Shown in pieces: positions 17,425 to 26,651 of a stretch of DNA of 64,000 bases (the stretch's first letter is position 1; every line of letters starts with the position of its first letter). The translations under genes and the position numbers were made by a program. The notes under the pieces are model-generated. The model worked only from the letters and a program-made list of their open reading frames with translations, searched no databases and was not told the origin of the DNA. The DNA is from Tessaracoccus sp. OH4464_COT-324. Its GTDB lineage: Bacteria > Actinomycetota > Actinomycetes > Propionibacteriales > Propionibacteriaceae. Location: assembly GCF_003932855.1 (NCBI RefSeq), contig NZ_RQYZ01000002.1:124001-188000 (forward strand), written 5' to 3'.

Positions 17425-19191
17425 TCAGGTCCCGACGGGCTCCGGCTCACGGGCCGCCAGGCGCCTCAGCGGGCCGTCAACCGCCAGCAACTCCGCGGGT
17501 TGACCCGCCTGAACCACCTGGCCGGAGTCCAGGACCACCACCCGGTCCGCCGTGCCCACCTGGCCGATCTTGTGCGTGACCTCGACGATGGTGGCCCTGG
17601 GCAGGAAGCCCCGCAGGTTGGCGCGCACGCGTTCCGATAGTGCCGGGTCGAGATGCGAGGTGAACTCGTCGAGCACTAGCACGGCCGGCTGTGTCAGCAG
17701 CATGCGGGCGAGGGCAAGGCGCTGCCCCTGGCCTCCGGAGAGGCTGGCGCCGCGTTCGCCAATCATCGTCTCGTAGCCCTCCGGCAGAGCGAGGATGTCT
17801 TCGTGTATGCAGGCTGCCTGACATGCCGCTGTGATGTCCTCGTCCGTCGCCTCAGGCGCGGCCAGCTTGAGGTTTTCCCGCACGGTGGCGCGCATCAGAT
17901 GGGCGCGTTGTTGTACGAGGCCGACTGTGGAGCGCAGCGAGTCGTTGGTCAAATCCCGCACGTCTACGCCCCCGACGAGGACCCGGCCTACCGCGGGATC
18001 GTCGAAGCGCAAAGCCAGCTGGGACAGCGTGGTCTTTCCCGAACCGGACACACCCACCAGGCAGGTCCACTCCCCCGCAGCGGCCCGGACGTTTACGTCC
18101 CGCAGGGCCGAACGTTGGGCGCTGGGGTAGCGGTAGCTGACGTTCTCCCAGACCACGTCATACTCCTCGCACCGGGGCAACTCCTCGGCGCCTTCCTCCA
18201 CCAGAACGGGAGCATGCACCGTGCGCCACACACGTTCCACGGAAGCTAGCGATGTGGAAACCGCTGCGGCCAGCTCTTCGACGCCGCGCACCACCTCGGT
18301 GAGGCGGATCACGGCCGCGGTGCTGGCCGCCAGCGCGACGAAATCGATGCCGGCGCCGCGGGTCTCCTCCAACCCCACGCACACCATCGCGATCGCCGCG
18401 CCCAGCATGAGCCACTGGTTGGCGCCCCTGCGCAGCGCTGCCCACGCGGTCGGCGCCCACGAGTCGCGCACCAAGAGCCTTCCAAAGTCCTGCGCTTCGT
18501 CGAGTCGCTCGTCAGCCCGGCCGTACCCGACGACTTCCCGCATGCCCTGCAGCGAGTCGGTAACGTGATGGTTAAGCCTTGCTCTGGTCTCCGCAGAGCG
18601 TCTGGCCGCTGCGAGCGACGAGCGCGCCCCCACCCAGGGAGTAATCAGCACCGCGCTCAGCAGGAACGGCGCAGCCCACAGCGCAACCGCCCAGGAGGTG
18701 GTGGCGCCGATCGTCAGCAGGACAATAATCGGTACGACCACCGCGCTGACCACGGGGGCAAAGGTGTGCGCGAAGAAGATCTCGATCCGGTCCACATCCT
18801 TCGTGGCACGCGTCATCAGATCACCGGAACGCGACGACAGTAGGACCCGCGGGGCCTGTGGAACGAGAGCCCGGAAAATCTCAGCCCGAAGTAGTTCCAG
18901 TGCTTTGAAGGCGACGAGGTGGCCCAGGAACTGCTCCGCGTAGCGCAACGCAGCCTTGAGGAGGCAAACCACCACCAGCGCAACGACGATCGTAGTCAGT
19001 CGCGGAGAATCTCCGACACCAGCCATCGCCTGCCCCAGCGCCACCACCGAGCCGGCGGCCAGCCCGAAGAGAGTGGCCCCCAACAGCTGATCCAGAACCC
19101 GGCACGCTGTGGACAATCCCAGGGGCGCCAGCACCGGTCGGGTGACGCCAAGCACCCAGGCAAACATTTCTCGACGGGTGGGCACGTTCAC
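17425..19191 (-). CDS. ABC exporter-type permease/ATPase, CydC-like half of a heterodimer
   Basis: This 588-residue fused half-transporter has six hydrophobic segments (about residues 15-310), Walker A GVSGSGKTTL, signature LSGGQGQRLALARM and Walker B VLVLDEFTSH. The GTG start overlaps the upstream half-transporter by GTGA, so the two are translated together and presumably pair. The fold is that of exporters such as CydDC, but iron-regulated exporter-fold pairs (IrtAB, YbtPQ) import siderophores, and the operon begins with an iron box. No siderophore-interaction (SIP) domain is fused. Between this stop and the convergent gene's stop, 163 bases (17262-17424) hold nothing recognisable. Confidence 0.85.
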   Translation of the reverse strand: MNVPTRREMFAWVLGVTRPVLAPLGLSTACRVLDQLLGATLFGLAAGSVVALGQAMAGVGDSPRLTTIVVALVVVCLLKAALRYAEQFLGHLVAFKALELLRAEIFRALVPQAPRVLLSSRSGDLMTRATKDVDRIEIFFAHTFAPVVSAVVVPIIVLLTIGATTSWAVALWAAPFLLSAVLITPWVGARSSLAAARRSAETRARLNHHVTDSLQGMREVVGYGRADERLDEAQDFGRLLVRDSWAPTAWAALRRGANQWLMLGAAIAMVCVGLEETRGAGIDFVALAASTAAVIRLTEVVRGVEELAAAVSTSLASVERVWRTVHAPVLVEEGAEELPRCEEYDVVWENVSYRYPSAQRSALRDVNVRAAAGEWTCLVGVSGSGKTTLSQLALRFDDPAVGRVLVGGVDVRDLTNDSLRSTVGLVQQRAHLMRATVRENLKLAAPEATDEDITAACQAACIHEDILALPEGYETMIGERGASLSGGQGQRLALARMLLTQPAVLVLDEFTSHLDPALSERVRANLRGFLPRATIVEVTHKIGQVGTADRVVVLDSGQVVQAGQPAELLAVDGPLRRLAAREPEPVGT

Positions 19192-20867
19192 AGCACCGCT
19201 CCTTCCTGAGCGACCGGACGGATCTCCCCATCGACCACTCTCAGCACACGATCCGCTCCGGTCAGCGCGCCGGCGCGATGCGAGATGAGCACCACCGTGC
19301 GATCCTCGCCCACTTTCTCAATGGCCGACACGATTTCCGCCTCACTGGCCAGGTCAACCTGACTGGTGGGCTCATCCAACAGCAGTAGCCGTCTGCCGGA
19401 AAGCACTGCCCGGGCGAGCGACATCCGCTGCGCCTGACCGCCGGAGAGGCCCATGCCCTGCTCGCCCAACTCGGTATTCAGTCCTGCTGGCATCAGCCGC
19501 ACTTCCGCCTCCAGGTTGGCCGCAGACAGGGCCGCCCACATCTCATCTTCCGTAGCGTCGGGCTTGGCAATGCGCAGGTTGTCAGCGATGGTTCCGGTGA
19601 ACAGCCACGTGGACTGGGCCACGAGGGCGCTGCGCTCACGAACCGCGTGCCGACTGGCGCCAGTTAGCGCGACATCGTCAATGACCACGCTGCCCGAGGC
19701 AGGAAGTAGGTCCCCCGACAGCGCCGCGAGCAGGGTGGATTTGCCCGCACCCGAGGCGCCAACGATCGCCAGGTGCTCGCCACGCGCGACGGTGAGGTCG
19801 ACGTCGGACAGCACCGGCTCGTCCCCCCAGCCAAGGCTGGCCCCACGCACTTCGACCACGTTGACGCTGTCGGCTGTGGCCGCGGGGTCGCCCCCGCCCC
19901 GTTCTGCGGGTATCCCGAGGATTCGACGCATCGCCCGCTGATTGGCCAGCCCGCCCATTCCGACGTAGAAAAACGCGCCCACCTGGTCCAGGGGCTCCAG
20001 CAAAACGTACGCGACGAGGACCAGTGCCAGCGCGTCCCCGACACCGATGGTGCCGGCTTGCAGCCGCAGTAGCGCGGCCACGGTCGCTGCGCTGACGAGA
20101 AACAGCGAGAAGAGTGCGTCCGTAACCAGGATGACTACCTGATTTCCCGCCAGAAGCCGCATCACGGCTTGGCGGTTCTCCTCACCCGCAACCCGCAGGC
20201 TCGCCTCGGTACGTCGCGCGGCTCGGGCGAGTACGAGCGTGGTCAGGCCCTGGATCGCGTCGAGGTAGCGGGCAGCCAGGTTGGCGCGTTCCTTGCGTGA
20301 AGCCGAGGAACTCTTCCGGAAGGCCCGCTGGAAGCCGACGATGAGCAGCGGGATCACCACGACGGCCACGAGGAGCACCAGCGCGGGCACCGGATCAACC
20401 GTGACCGCCACGAGGATCAAGACGAGAGCCGGGGCCAGCCCCGAGGCGATCGCTTGGGGCAGGAAGGTCTGGCGGTAGAGCGCCACCCTCTCCGCCCCGT
20501 CGGTGAGCGTGGAAACCGTGGCCCCCGTACGCACTTCGGTGGTCCTGGCCGGGCCAAGGGAGATCAGATGGCCGAGGACCCGACGGCGGAGACGCCCCTC
20601 TTCGTGCACGGCTTCGGCGCGGGCAACCACCTGGGCGACGAGGTGGGCGAGCGCTGACACGATCGAGCAAATGGTGGCCACGACAAGCTGCCAGTTGGGC
20701 GGGTCGCCCGCGATCACGTCGCCGAGCGCCCGGCCCAGTGCGATAAATGTGGCGGCCTGCGTCACGGAGGCGAGGGCCGATAGTGCGAAGACAGCGAGAT
20801 TTGCTCTTCTTCCGACTTTTGTGCCGATGGGTATCTTCGGCGCCTTCCTGTCGGCCTTTGGCTTCAT
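19188..20867 (-). CDS. ABC exporter-type permease/ATPase, CydD-like half of a heterodimer
   Basis: This 559-residue half-transporter has a Lys-rich start and six hydrophobic segments (about residues 22-300), including a FLPQAIASGLAPALVLIL block reminiscent of CydD. The ATPase domain has GASGAGKSTL, LSGGQAQRMSLARA and LLLLDEPTSQ. It is first in a two-gene operon whose presumed operator is a DtxR/IdeR-like iron box 36 bases upstream of the ATG. No cytochrome bd genes adjoin, which argues against a simple CydDC role. A siderophore or heme-related substrate is inference from the box. Confidence 0.83.
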   Translation of the reverse strand: MKPKADRKAPKIPIGTKVGRRANLAVFALSALASVTQAATFIALGRALGDVIAGDPPNWQLVVATICSIVSALAHLVAQVVARAEAVHEEGRLRRRVLGHLISLGPARTTEVRTGATVSTLTDGAERVALYRQTFLPQAIASGLAPALVLILVAVTVDPVPALVLLVAVVVIPLLIVGFQRAFRKSSSASRKERANLAARYLDAIQGLTTLVLARAARRTEASLRVAGEENRQAVMRLLAGNQVVILVTDALFSLFLVSAATVAALLRLQAGTIGVGDALALVLVAYVLLEPLDQVGAFFYVGMGGLANQRAMRRILGIPAERGGGDPAATADSVNVVEVRGASLGWGDEPVLSDVDLTVARGEHLAIVGASGAGKSTLLAALSGDLLPASGSVVIDDVALTGASRHAVRERSALVAQSTWLFTGTIADNLRIAKPDATEDEMWAALSAANLEAEVRLMPAGLNTELGEQGMGLSGGQAQRMSLARAVLSGRRLLLLDEPTSQVDLASEAEIVSAIEKVGEDRTVVLISHRAGALTGADRVLRVVDGEIRPVAQEGAVL

Positions 20868-20902
20868 TTACACTCCTTGCGCATGCGGCTGCGGGACGGG
20901 CT

Positions 20903-20921
20903 GTAGGTTAGCCAAGCCTAA
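20903..20921 (-). promoter_or_regulatory. DtxR/IdeR-like iron box upstream of the ABC pair
   Basis: The 19-base GTAGGTTAGCCAAGCCTAA agrees at 15 of 19 positions with the DtxR/IdeR consensus TTAGGTTAGGCTAACCTAA and keeps the GTTAG...CTAAC dyad. It lies 36 bases before the first ABC gene, where a repressor would block transcription. The rest of the 20868-20971 gap holds no other clear signal. Confidence 0.7.
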
Positions 20922-20971
20922 CGCCACAAACCCGATGACGCTACATTGCGCAAGCCAGGGATGAGCTTAAT

Positions 20972-21577
20972 CTAGTCCGCCACCCGGGCGGGAAGTGTCT
21001 TCGGCAGAAAGCCCGGGCGACGCTCCTCATAGGCGGCGATGTCCTCCTCGTGCTGGAGCGTCATCGAGATGTCGTCCAGGCCCTCAAGCAACCGGTGGCG
21101 GGTGAAGTCGTCCAGTTCAAACGGGTGTTCCTGGTCACCTACGCGAATCTGGCGCTCCACCAGGTCGACAGTGATAGGTTCGCCCGGGTGTTCGTCGATG
21201 TACTCCCAGATCTCGACAACGACTGTCCCCGGGACGACGGCCACCACCAGCCCGGCCTTGCCCGAGTTGTTGCGGAAGATGTCGCCGAATCGCGAGCCGA
21301 TCACTGCCTTGAAGCCATAGTCCTGCAACGCCCAGACTGCGTGCTCCCTGGACGACCCGGTCCCGAAGTCCGGCCCCACTACGAGGATGGTCCCCGAGCG
21401 GAACGGCTCCTGGTTCAGCACAAAGTCCGGCTCCTGCCGCCAACCCGCGAAGAGCCCGTCGGCGAATCCGGTGCGCGTGATGCGCTTCAGGTACACAGCG
21501 GGAATGATCTGGTCCGTGTCCACATTGCTGCGACGCAACGGCACGGGCACGCCAGCGTGTGTTGAAAACTTCTCCAT
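20972..21577 (-). CDS. leuD: 3-isopropylmalate dehydratase small subunit
   Basis: LeuD with LeuC isomerises 2-isopropylmalate to 3-isopropylmalate in leucine synthesis. The 201-residue swivel-domain protein shows [18 protein letters not shown], the substrate-binding [17 protein letters not shown] and [13 protein letters not shown]. Length is normal. It lies nine bases after leuC in the same operon and should share NdgR control from the leuC promoter region. Confidence 0.96.
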   Translation of the reverse strand: MEKFSTHAGVPVPLRRSNVDTDQIIPAVYLKRITRTGFADGLFAGWRQEPDFVLNQEPFRSGTILVVGPDFGTGSSREHAVWALQDYGFKAVIGSRFGDIFRNNSGKAGLVVAVVPGTVVVEIWEYIDEHPGEPITVDLVERQIRVGDQEHPFELDDFTRHRLLEGLDDISMTLQHEEDIAAYEERRPGFLPKTLPARVAD

Positions 21578-21586
21578 GTTCGCTCC

Positions 21587-22984
21587 TCACAGGTCCGCAG
21601 GCGAAGCTAGCCTGCCCACAACGGCGGTCGCGGCGGCGACGGAGGGCGAGACGAGGTGTGTGCGCCCGCCCTTACCCTGCCTGCCTTCGAAATTGCGGTT
21701 GGAGGTCGACGCGGACCGCTCCCCCGGCGCAAGTTGATCCGGATTCATGCCCAAGCACATCGAACAGCCTGCCGCACGCCACTCCGCGCCGAAGTCAAGG
21801 AAAACCTTATCCAGCCCCTCGGCTTCGGCCTGGAGGCGAACCCGAGCCGACCCAGGAACCACCAGCATACGCACTTCGTCATGCTTTCTCCTGCCTCGCA
21901 CCACCTCGGCTGCGAGCCTCAGATCTTCGATTCGCCCATTGGTGCAGGAGCCGAGGAACACCGTATCGACCTTGATATCGCGCATCGGGGTCCCTGGGCG
22001 CAGATCCATGTATTCGAGAGCGCGCGCAGCAGTCACGCGCTCGATCTCGGAGCCGAAGTCTTCCGGCGCGGGCACAACGCAGGCCAACGGAACCCCCTGC
22101 CCGGGGTTCGTGCCCCAGGTGACGAAGGGGCTGAGCTGGGTTGCATCGATGTCGATCTCCACATCAAACCTGGCGTCCTCGTCCGTGCGCAGGCTTCGCC
22201 AGTGCTCGACCGCCGCGTCCCAGGCCTTCCCTGTGGGTGCGTGTGGGCGGCCCTTGAGGTAGGCGAAGGTGGTCTCGTCGGGAGCGATCATGCCTGCCTT
22301 GGCGCCCCATTCTATAGACATGTTGCAGATGGTCATCCGCCCTTCCATGCTGAGAGCTTCGATGGTGCTACCGCGATACTCGACGACGTGGCCCTGGCCA
22401 CCGCCGGTTCCCACCTTGGCGATCAGCGCCAAAACGATGTCTTTTGCGGTGACCCCTGCGGGCAGTTCACCGTTGATGTTCACCGCCATGGATTTGAGCC
22501 TCTCCTGGGGCAACGTCTGGGTGGCCAGCACGTGCTCCACTTCACTGGTGCCGATGCCGAAGGCGAGTGCTCCGAACGCCCCGTGCGTGGATGTGTGAGA
22601 GTCCCCGCACACGACAGTCATGCCGGGTTGGGTGACTCCAAGCTGCGGCCCGACGACGTGCACGATGCCCTGATCTCGATCTCCGAGAGAGTGCAGCCGG
22701 ATCCCGAAGTCCGCAGCATTTCGTCGCAACGTCTCAACCTGCTTGCGCGACGTCGGATCCGCGATCGGTTGCAAGATGTCCAGCGTGGGGGTGTTGTGGT
22801 CCTCTGTGGCGAGGGTCAGGTCCGGCCGTCGGACCCGCCTGCCCGCCAGCCTGAGCCCTTCGAAGGCCTGTGGGCTGGTCACCTCGTGCACCAGGTGCAG
22901 GTCGATGTAGAGCAGGTCGGGCTGCCCCTCATCCCGTCGCACGATGTGCGCATCCCACACCTTTTCGCTCAAGGTCTTTCCCAT
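21587..22984 (-). CDS. leuC: 3-isopropylmalate dehydratase large subunit
   Basis: LeuC is the aconitase-type catalytic subunit that holds a 4Fe-4S cluster. The 465-residue protein begins [15 protein letters not shown] and contains [28 protein letters not shown] and SMCLGMNPD, which carry the three cluster cysteines. The ATG at 22984 is 95 bases from the divergent ndgR start. It is transcribed with leuD. Confidence 0.97.
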   Translation of the reverse strand: MGKTLSEKVWDAHIVRRDEGQPDLLYIDLHLVHEVTSPQAFEGLRLAGRRVRRPDLTLATEDHNTPTLDILQPIADPTSRKQVETLRRNAADFGIRLHSLGDRDQGIVHVVGPQLGVTQPGMTVVCGDSHTSTHGAFGALAFGIGTSEVEHVLATQTLPQERLKSMAVNINGELPAGVTAKDIVLALIAKVGTGGGQGHVVEYRGSTIEALSMEGRMTICNMSIEWGAKAGMIAPDETTFAYLKGRPHAPTGKAWDAAVEHWRSLRTDEDARFDVEIDIDATQLSPFVTWGTNPGQGVPLACVVPAPEDFGSEIERVTAARALEYMDLRPGTPMRDIKVDTVFLGSCTNGRIEDLRLAAEVVRGRRKHDEVRMLVVPGSARVRLQAEAEGLDKVFLDFGAEWRAAGCSMCLGMNPDQLAPGERSASTSNRNFEGRQGKGGRTHLVSPSVAAATAVVGRLASPADL

Positions 22985-23043
22985 CGCTCCACCTTCCCGC
23001 TCTCCTGCTGGGTCAACGATGCCCGAACCGGGCTCCTCAGACC

Positions 23044-23084
23044 TTTACAGTCCAGAATATGAACATGTAGTCTCATAATATGGA
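23044..23084 (+). promoter_or_regulatory. ndgR promoter with inverted repeat, probable NdgR/LtbR operator
   Basis: TTTACA (23044-23049) and TAGTCT (23068-23073) are 18 bases apart, and the ndgR ATG begins six bases after the -10, predicting a leaderless mRNA. TCCAGAATATG (23051-23061) and CATAATATGGA (23074-23084) form an inverted repeat with 9 of 11 bases matching. It spans the core promoter and the start codon. This suits autoregulation and control of the divergent leuCD genes by the IclR-family protein. Confidence 0.55.
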
Positions 23085-23805
23085 CGATACAAGTGGAGTG
23101 GGCGTGCTGGACAAGGCGGCCGCCGTGCTTTCCGCGCTGGAGCACCAGCCGCTGACCTTGGCCGGGCTGGTCACCGCGACGGGGCTTGCACGGCCCACGG
23201 CGCATCGGCTGGCAGTTGCACTGGAGTACCACCGGCTGGTGGGCAGGGATCTGCAGGGCAGATTTGTGTTGGGGCCTCGGCTGCTTGAGCTGGCGGACGC
23301 GGCCGGCGAGGATCCGCTGCTGTCCACCGCGGGTCCGGTGCTCACCAGGCTACGCGACATCACCGGCGAATCCGCCCAACTGTTCAGGAGGCAGGGGGAC
23401 ATGCGGGTGTGCGTCGCCGCGGTGGAGCGCCCGCAGGGGCTGCGTGACACAGTCCCGCTGGGGGCACAGCTCTCGATGAAGGCAGGATCGGCAGCTCAAG
23501 TCCTCCTGGCCTGGGAGGAGCCGGATCGCATCGGCAAGGTCTTGGAAGGCTCAACCTTCACCGAAGCGATGCTGACCACCGTACGCAGGCGGGGCTGGGC
23601 CCAGTCGGTTGCCGAGCGCGAGCCGGGCGTGGCGAGCGTCTCCGCTCCAGTGCTTGCGCCCTCCGGCAAGATTCTCGCGGCGGTTTCGTGTTCCGGGCCC
23701 ATCGAACGCCTGACCCGCTACCCCGGCAGGCTGCATGGCGCAGCAGTGCTGGCCGCTGCGGAACGTCTGAGCGAAGTGCTGAGGCGAAGCGGGACCACCG
23801 ACTGA
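23080..23805 (+). CDS. ndgR: IclR-family regulator NdgR/LtbR
   Basis: This 241-residue IclR-family protein has an N-terminal winged helix (about residues 8-65: LVTATGLARPTAHRLAVAL) and a C-terminal effector-binding domain. Its position divergent from leuCD and the sequence type match NdgR of Streptomyces and LtbR of Corynebacterium, which control leucine (and in some species tryptophan or other amino-acid) genes. The predicted transcript starts at the ATG. The effector is unknown here. Confidence 0.9.
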   Translation: MDDTSGVGVLDKAAAVLSALEHQPLTLAGLVTATGLARPTAHRLAVALEYHRLVGRDLQGRFVLGPRLLELADAAGEDPLLSTAGPVLTRLRDITGESAQLFRRQGDMRVCVAAVERPQGLRDTVPLGAQLSMKAGSAAQVLLAWEEPDRIGKVLEGSTFTEAMLTTVRRRGWAQSVAEREPGVASVSAPVLAPSGKILAAVSCSGPIERLTRYPGRLHGAAVLAAAERLSEVLRRSGTTD

Positions 23806-23827
23806 CCCGATTAACAACAAACAGGAA

Positions 23828-23859
23828 AGCCCCGGGACACCACTTGGTATCCCGGGGCT
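23828..23859 (-). terminator. Rho-independent terminator of the tRNA-Gln/tRNA-Glu transcript
   Basis: A perfect 10-bp stem, AGCCCCGGGA (23828-23837) with TCCCGGGGCT (23850-23859), has a 12-base loop. On the minus strand it is followed by a T-rich run (TTTCCTGTTTGTTGTT). It starts eight bases after the tRNA-Glu 3' end. Confidence 0.85.
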
Positions 23860-23867
23860 CCTCAGAG

Positions 23868-23940
23868 TAGCCCCGACGGGATTTGAACCCGCGCTACCGC
23901 CTTGAGAGGGCGGCGTGCTAGGCCGCTACACAACGGGGCC
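23868..23940 (-). tRNA. tRNA-Glu (anticodon CTC)
   Basis: The 73-base cloverleaf on the minus strand has 5' GGCCCCG pairing with CGGGGCT (one G-U pair) and discriminator A. The anticodon loop is CTCTCAA and the T-loop is GGTTCGAATCC. CCA is not encoded. It is downstream of tRNA-Gln in the same transcript. The adjacent gltX found in some actinobacteria is absent. Confidence 0.95.
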
Positions 23941-23973
23941 ATTCACTTGTTAGGGTAGAGGATCACTCCTCCG

Positions 23974-24045
23974 CAGGGGTACCTGGACTCGAACCAAGAC
24001 TAACTGAACCAGAATCAGTCGGGCTGCCAATTACCCCATACCCCT
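23974..24045 (-). tRNA. tRNA-Gln (anticodon CTG)
   Basis: The 72-base cloverleaf on the minus strand has acceptor AGGGGTA/TACCCCT, discriminator G, anticodon loop TTCTGGT and T-loop GGTTCGAGTCC. CCA is not encoded. It precedes tRNA-Glu by 33 bases, the same pair as in mycobacteria. Confidence 0.94.
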
Positions 24046-24076
24046 ATGGTTTTTGGTGCGGTTGGCACGTCGTGGA

Positions 24077-24105
24077 ACTCTACACGAGAGCCGCACGGAA
24101 TGCAA
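24077..24105 (-). promoter_or_regulatory. promoter of the tRNA-Gln/tRNA-Glu transcript
   Basis: On the minus strand TTGCAT (24105-24100) and TAGAGT (24082-24077) are 17 bases apart. The predicted start near 24070 is about 25 bases before the tRNA-Gln 5' end, a normal precursor leader. Confidence 0.6.
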
Positions 24106-24802
24106 AATCAGCCACCAGCAGGCCAGCAAACCTCCGGCCACCAGGCAATTCGCCCGCCCGAGCGGACACCTCGGAAAGTGACCCCCTTCGCCGAGCGCCC
24201 GGTTCCGTCCCGGACGCCTCGCCTCCGCCCATCTACCCGTCGCATCACCTGGCCCATCAGCCGCAGCCCGACCGGCGAGGGCAGCGGCGCCAGACAGATA
24301 TCGGCGCGAGCCGAGGGCACATCGATCACGAATCCGAAGAAGCCCGCCCCGATCGACATGAAAGGCCCACACCAGCTGGCCAGCGTCCAGCACAGAGGAT
24401 GGTCGCAGAGGCCCTCCCCCGAGGTCACTTCGGCACCGGATCCGACGGGCGGGAAGCGCCATAGCCGAGACAGGGTTAAAGACTGTCAGGATAATGCTGC
24501 TGCCCTCGCTTTCCTCGGGCGTCCCCACAGACAACGCTCAACTATTCTGATTACTCACGACCGACCATGTGACCAGAAAAAGTTTCCCCAACATTCCCCT
24601 CCGAAAACAGCACTTTTGGCCCAAGAACATCGAGCAAAACCACAATGAGACTTCGCAAAAACGCTGCACCTCGGCGCGACTTGAAGCCGACCCGGCTGAC
24701 CGTAGAAAGGCGCAGCACACCCATCGCTTCACCCAGACGACGAACAGCCGCAGAATACACAGCCCGCAAGCGGCCTCACCTTCCCAAGCAGGCTGCCTGC
24801 CG
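24106..24802. other. 697-bp region without a recognisable gene; one unassigned coding-like stretch
   Basis: No protein here is recognised. A minus-strand frame from GTG 24428 to the stop at 24108 (106 codons) has G/C at most third positions, as in neighbouring genes. Its product has a hydrophobic patch (GPFMSIGAGFFGFVIDVP) but no family resemblance and no clear ribosome-binding site, so it may be a decayed gene. From about 24480 to 24760 the sequence is visibly less GC-rich than its surroundings and lacks an RNA gene that I can identify. Confidence 0.4.
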
Positions 24803-25732
24803 CTAGCCTCGACGAAGGGGCGGGCTGACCGTCGCCAGGCGCATCCGCCGCGCGATCAGCCAAGCGAGCAACGCGTACAATGCAAAAGCCAGAATGTCCC
24901 ACCCCGCTTTGCCCCAACCAATTTCGGTCACCGCTCTGGCTTCGGCCACGCTGGTGGTAAAAATTGCGTAGCCGAATGCCCCGAGGTTATTCACAATGTG
25001 TGCGGCGATACCGGCCTCCAGACCACCAGTGATGTAGACCATGGTGCCTGCTATCAGCCCGAAGACCAGTCGATGCGTGAACAGGGCCGGGTTCTGCACA
25101 CCGTGCAGCAGAGCGAAAACCACCGACGAACCAACGATCCCCACCCAGATCCGTCCGGAGACCGAGCCCATCACTGCGAGCAGATAGCCACGGAAGAAGA
25201 CCTCTTCGGCCAGGGCCTGCAACGGGGAAGCCAACAAAACCGCAACAATGAACCACCTCGCTCCGGGCTGGCCCGAGTTGAAGACCGGTACCCCCTGCCA
25301 GGAGAAACTGATCCACAACATGCCGTGCAGCACCACGGCAGCCAGCACGAACACAGCCAACAGGTAGCGCCAACGCATCCCCGGCTGAACGGAGAAGATC
25401 CAGCGCGCCAATCTGCCATGCACTGCGCGGGTGATGCCCAGCACCACGAGGGTGAGGCTTGCCAACGCCAGGTGACCGGCCAGTAGGCCCTCCGGCAGGT
25501 GATAGGCCCGGGCGAGATGCAGATAGGCGTCGAAATCGCTGCGCCCCCGAAACCAAAAGAAGAGGCGTAGCACCAGATTGGAGACCAGCGGCAACACCAG
25601 TACGAAACCCGAGGCGGCGAGCAGCAGGCCGAACGTTCCCTCGACGAGCGTCAACGGCCTGAGCGAGAGCGGGTAGGGCTGCTCGGGATCGGGTTTCGTC
25701 GGGGCTCCGCGATGCAGCAGAACAACCATCAT
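24803..25732 (-). CDS. CPBP-family intramembrane metalloprotease
   Basis: This 309-residue protein of about eight transmembrane segments has the type-II CAAX/CPBP (Abi) motifs: EEVFFRGYL, FALLHGVQN and HIVNNLGAF, which supply the catalytic glutamates and metal-binding histidines within the membrane. Bacterial members act in bacteriocin self-immunity or membrane-protein processing, and no specific substrate is evident. The ATG overlaps the stop of the upstream FAH gene (ATGA), so the two form an operon. A metal-independent role is unlikely because all motifs are intact. Confidence 0.85.
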   Translation of the reverse strand: MMVVLLHRGAPTKPDPEQPYPLSLRPLTLVEGTFGLLLAASGFVLVLPLVSNLVLRLFFWFRGRSDFDAYLHLARAYHLPEGLLAGHLALASLTLVVLGITRAVHGRLARWIFSVQPGMRWRYLLAVFVLAAVVLHGMLWISFSWQGVPVFNSGQPGARWFIVAVLLASPLQALAEEVFFRGYLLAVMGSVSGRIWVGIVGSSVVFALLHGVQNPALFTHRLVFGLIAGTMVYITGGLEAGIAAHIVNNLGAFGYAIFTTSVAEARAVTEIGWGKAGWDILAFALYALLAWLIARRMRLATVSPPLRRG

Positions 25733-26532
25733 GACCCCACGACTGGGTTCGTCAGTTCGCCTAGCCCCTCAATCGCCACCGACACCACGTCGCCGTCGTC
25801 GAGGGCGCTAACCCCCGCAGGGGTACCGGTCAAGATGACGTCGCCAGGCAGCAGCGTGCAGGCCTTGGTCACCTCCACGACGATGTCGGCGATGCCGTGG
25901 ATCAGCTCCCGAGTGTTTCCGTCCTGCCGCAACTCGTCGCCCACTCGGGTCTGGATGTTCAGCCGGGAGGCCTCCTCGATTGACCAGTGTGTGTTGATCC
26001 ACGGGCCTAGCGGCAGGAAGGTATCCGCGCCCTTAGCGCGCCACCACTGGCCGTCAGATTTTTGCCAGTCACGGGCGGTGATGTCGTTCGCAATCGTGTA
26101 GCCGAAAATCACGTCCGCCGCTCGTTCGGCGGGCACCTCCTTGCAGAATCGGCCGATCACGATGGCCAGCTCGCCTTCCAAGTGCAGCTCCCGCACTCCT
26201 GCGGGACGCACTATGGCTTCGCCCGGCCCAATAACGCACGTATTCGGCTTGAGGAAGACCAGAAGGCTCGACGGTTTCTCGCCACCCATCTCAGCCAGAT
26301 GCCCGGGATAATTCCGGCCAACACCCACCACTTTGCTGCGGGGAATCACCGGAGCCAGCAGCCGGACCTCGTCGAGGTCGAAGCGCTCGCCCGTGTAGTT
26401 CACAGGCACCCCGGCCAGTGGGTCGGCGGAGATAACCGAGATCGTGTCCGGGTGTTCTCCCGCGTCCACTGCCAACTCGATAATTCCGTAGGCCGGAGAC
26501 ATTCCATCCTTGACAAAACGTGCAATACGCAT
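25729..26532 (-). CDS. fumarylacetoacetate hydrolase family protein
   Basis: This 267-residue FAH-fold enzyme acts on acylpyruvates or related 2-oxo acids. Metal ligands are visible in ELHLEGELAIVIG (E-x-E) and the following GYTIANDITARDWQ (Asp), and GDVILTGTPAGVS closes the active site. An N-terminal NYPGHLAEMG block marks the catalytic domain. Start ATG 26532 is preferred over TTG 26538. In mycobacteria a homologue also lies between ndgR and leuB. The substrate is not known. Confidence 0.86.
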   Translation of the reverse strand: MRIARFVKDGMSPAYGIIELAVDAGEHPDTISVISADPLAGVPVNYTGERFDLDEVRLLAPVIPRSKVVGVGRNYPGHLAEMGGEKPSSLLVFLKPNTCVIGPGEAIVRPAGVRELHLEGELAIVIGRFCKEVPAERAADVIFGYTIANDITARDWQKSDGQWWRAKGADTFLPLGPWINTHWSIEEASRLNIQTRVGDELRQDGNTRELIHGIADIVVEVTKACTLLPGDVILTGTPAGVSALDDGDVVSVAIEGLGELTNPVVGS

Positions 26533-26651
26533 GGCCAAAGCCTAGCCGCGCTCCGGGCCCGACAACCGCAGCCGGAGACAACTTGTCGCGACATCATCTT
26601 GTGCGGCGAAACAGCGCCGCGCCTTGGCCGTCCGCTGGCTAGTGTGGTTCT

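Noticed and set aside
21656-23062. 468-codon plus-strand frame opposite leuC
   Set aside because: leuC is unambiguous (cluster cysteines, family order). The opposite frame is a composition artefact.
24046-24648. 200-codon plus-strand frame next to the tRNAs
   Set aside because: Its codon usage is unlike the neighbours, it covers the tRNA promoter and its product has no family resemblance.
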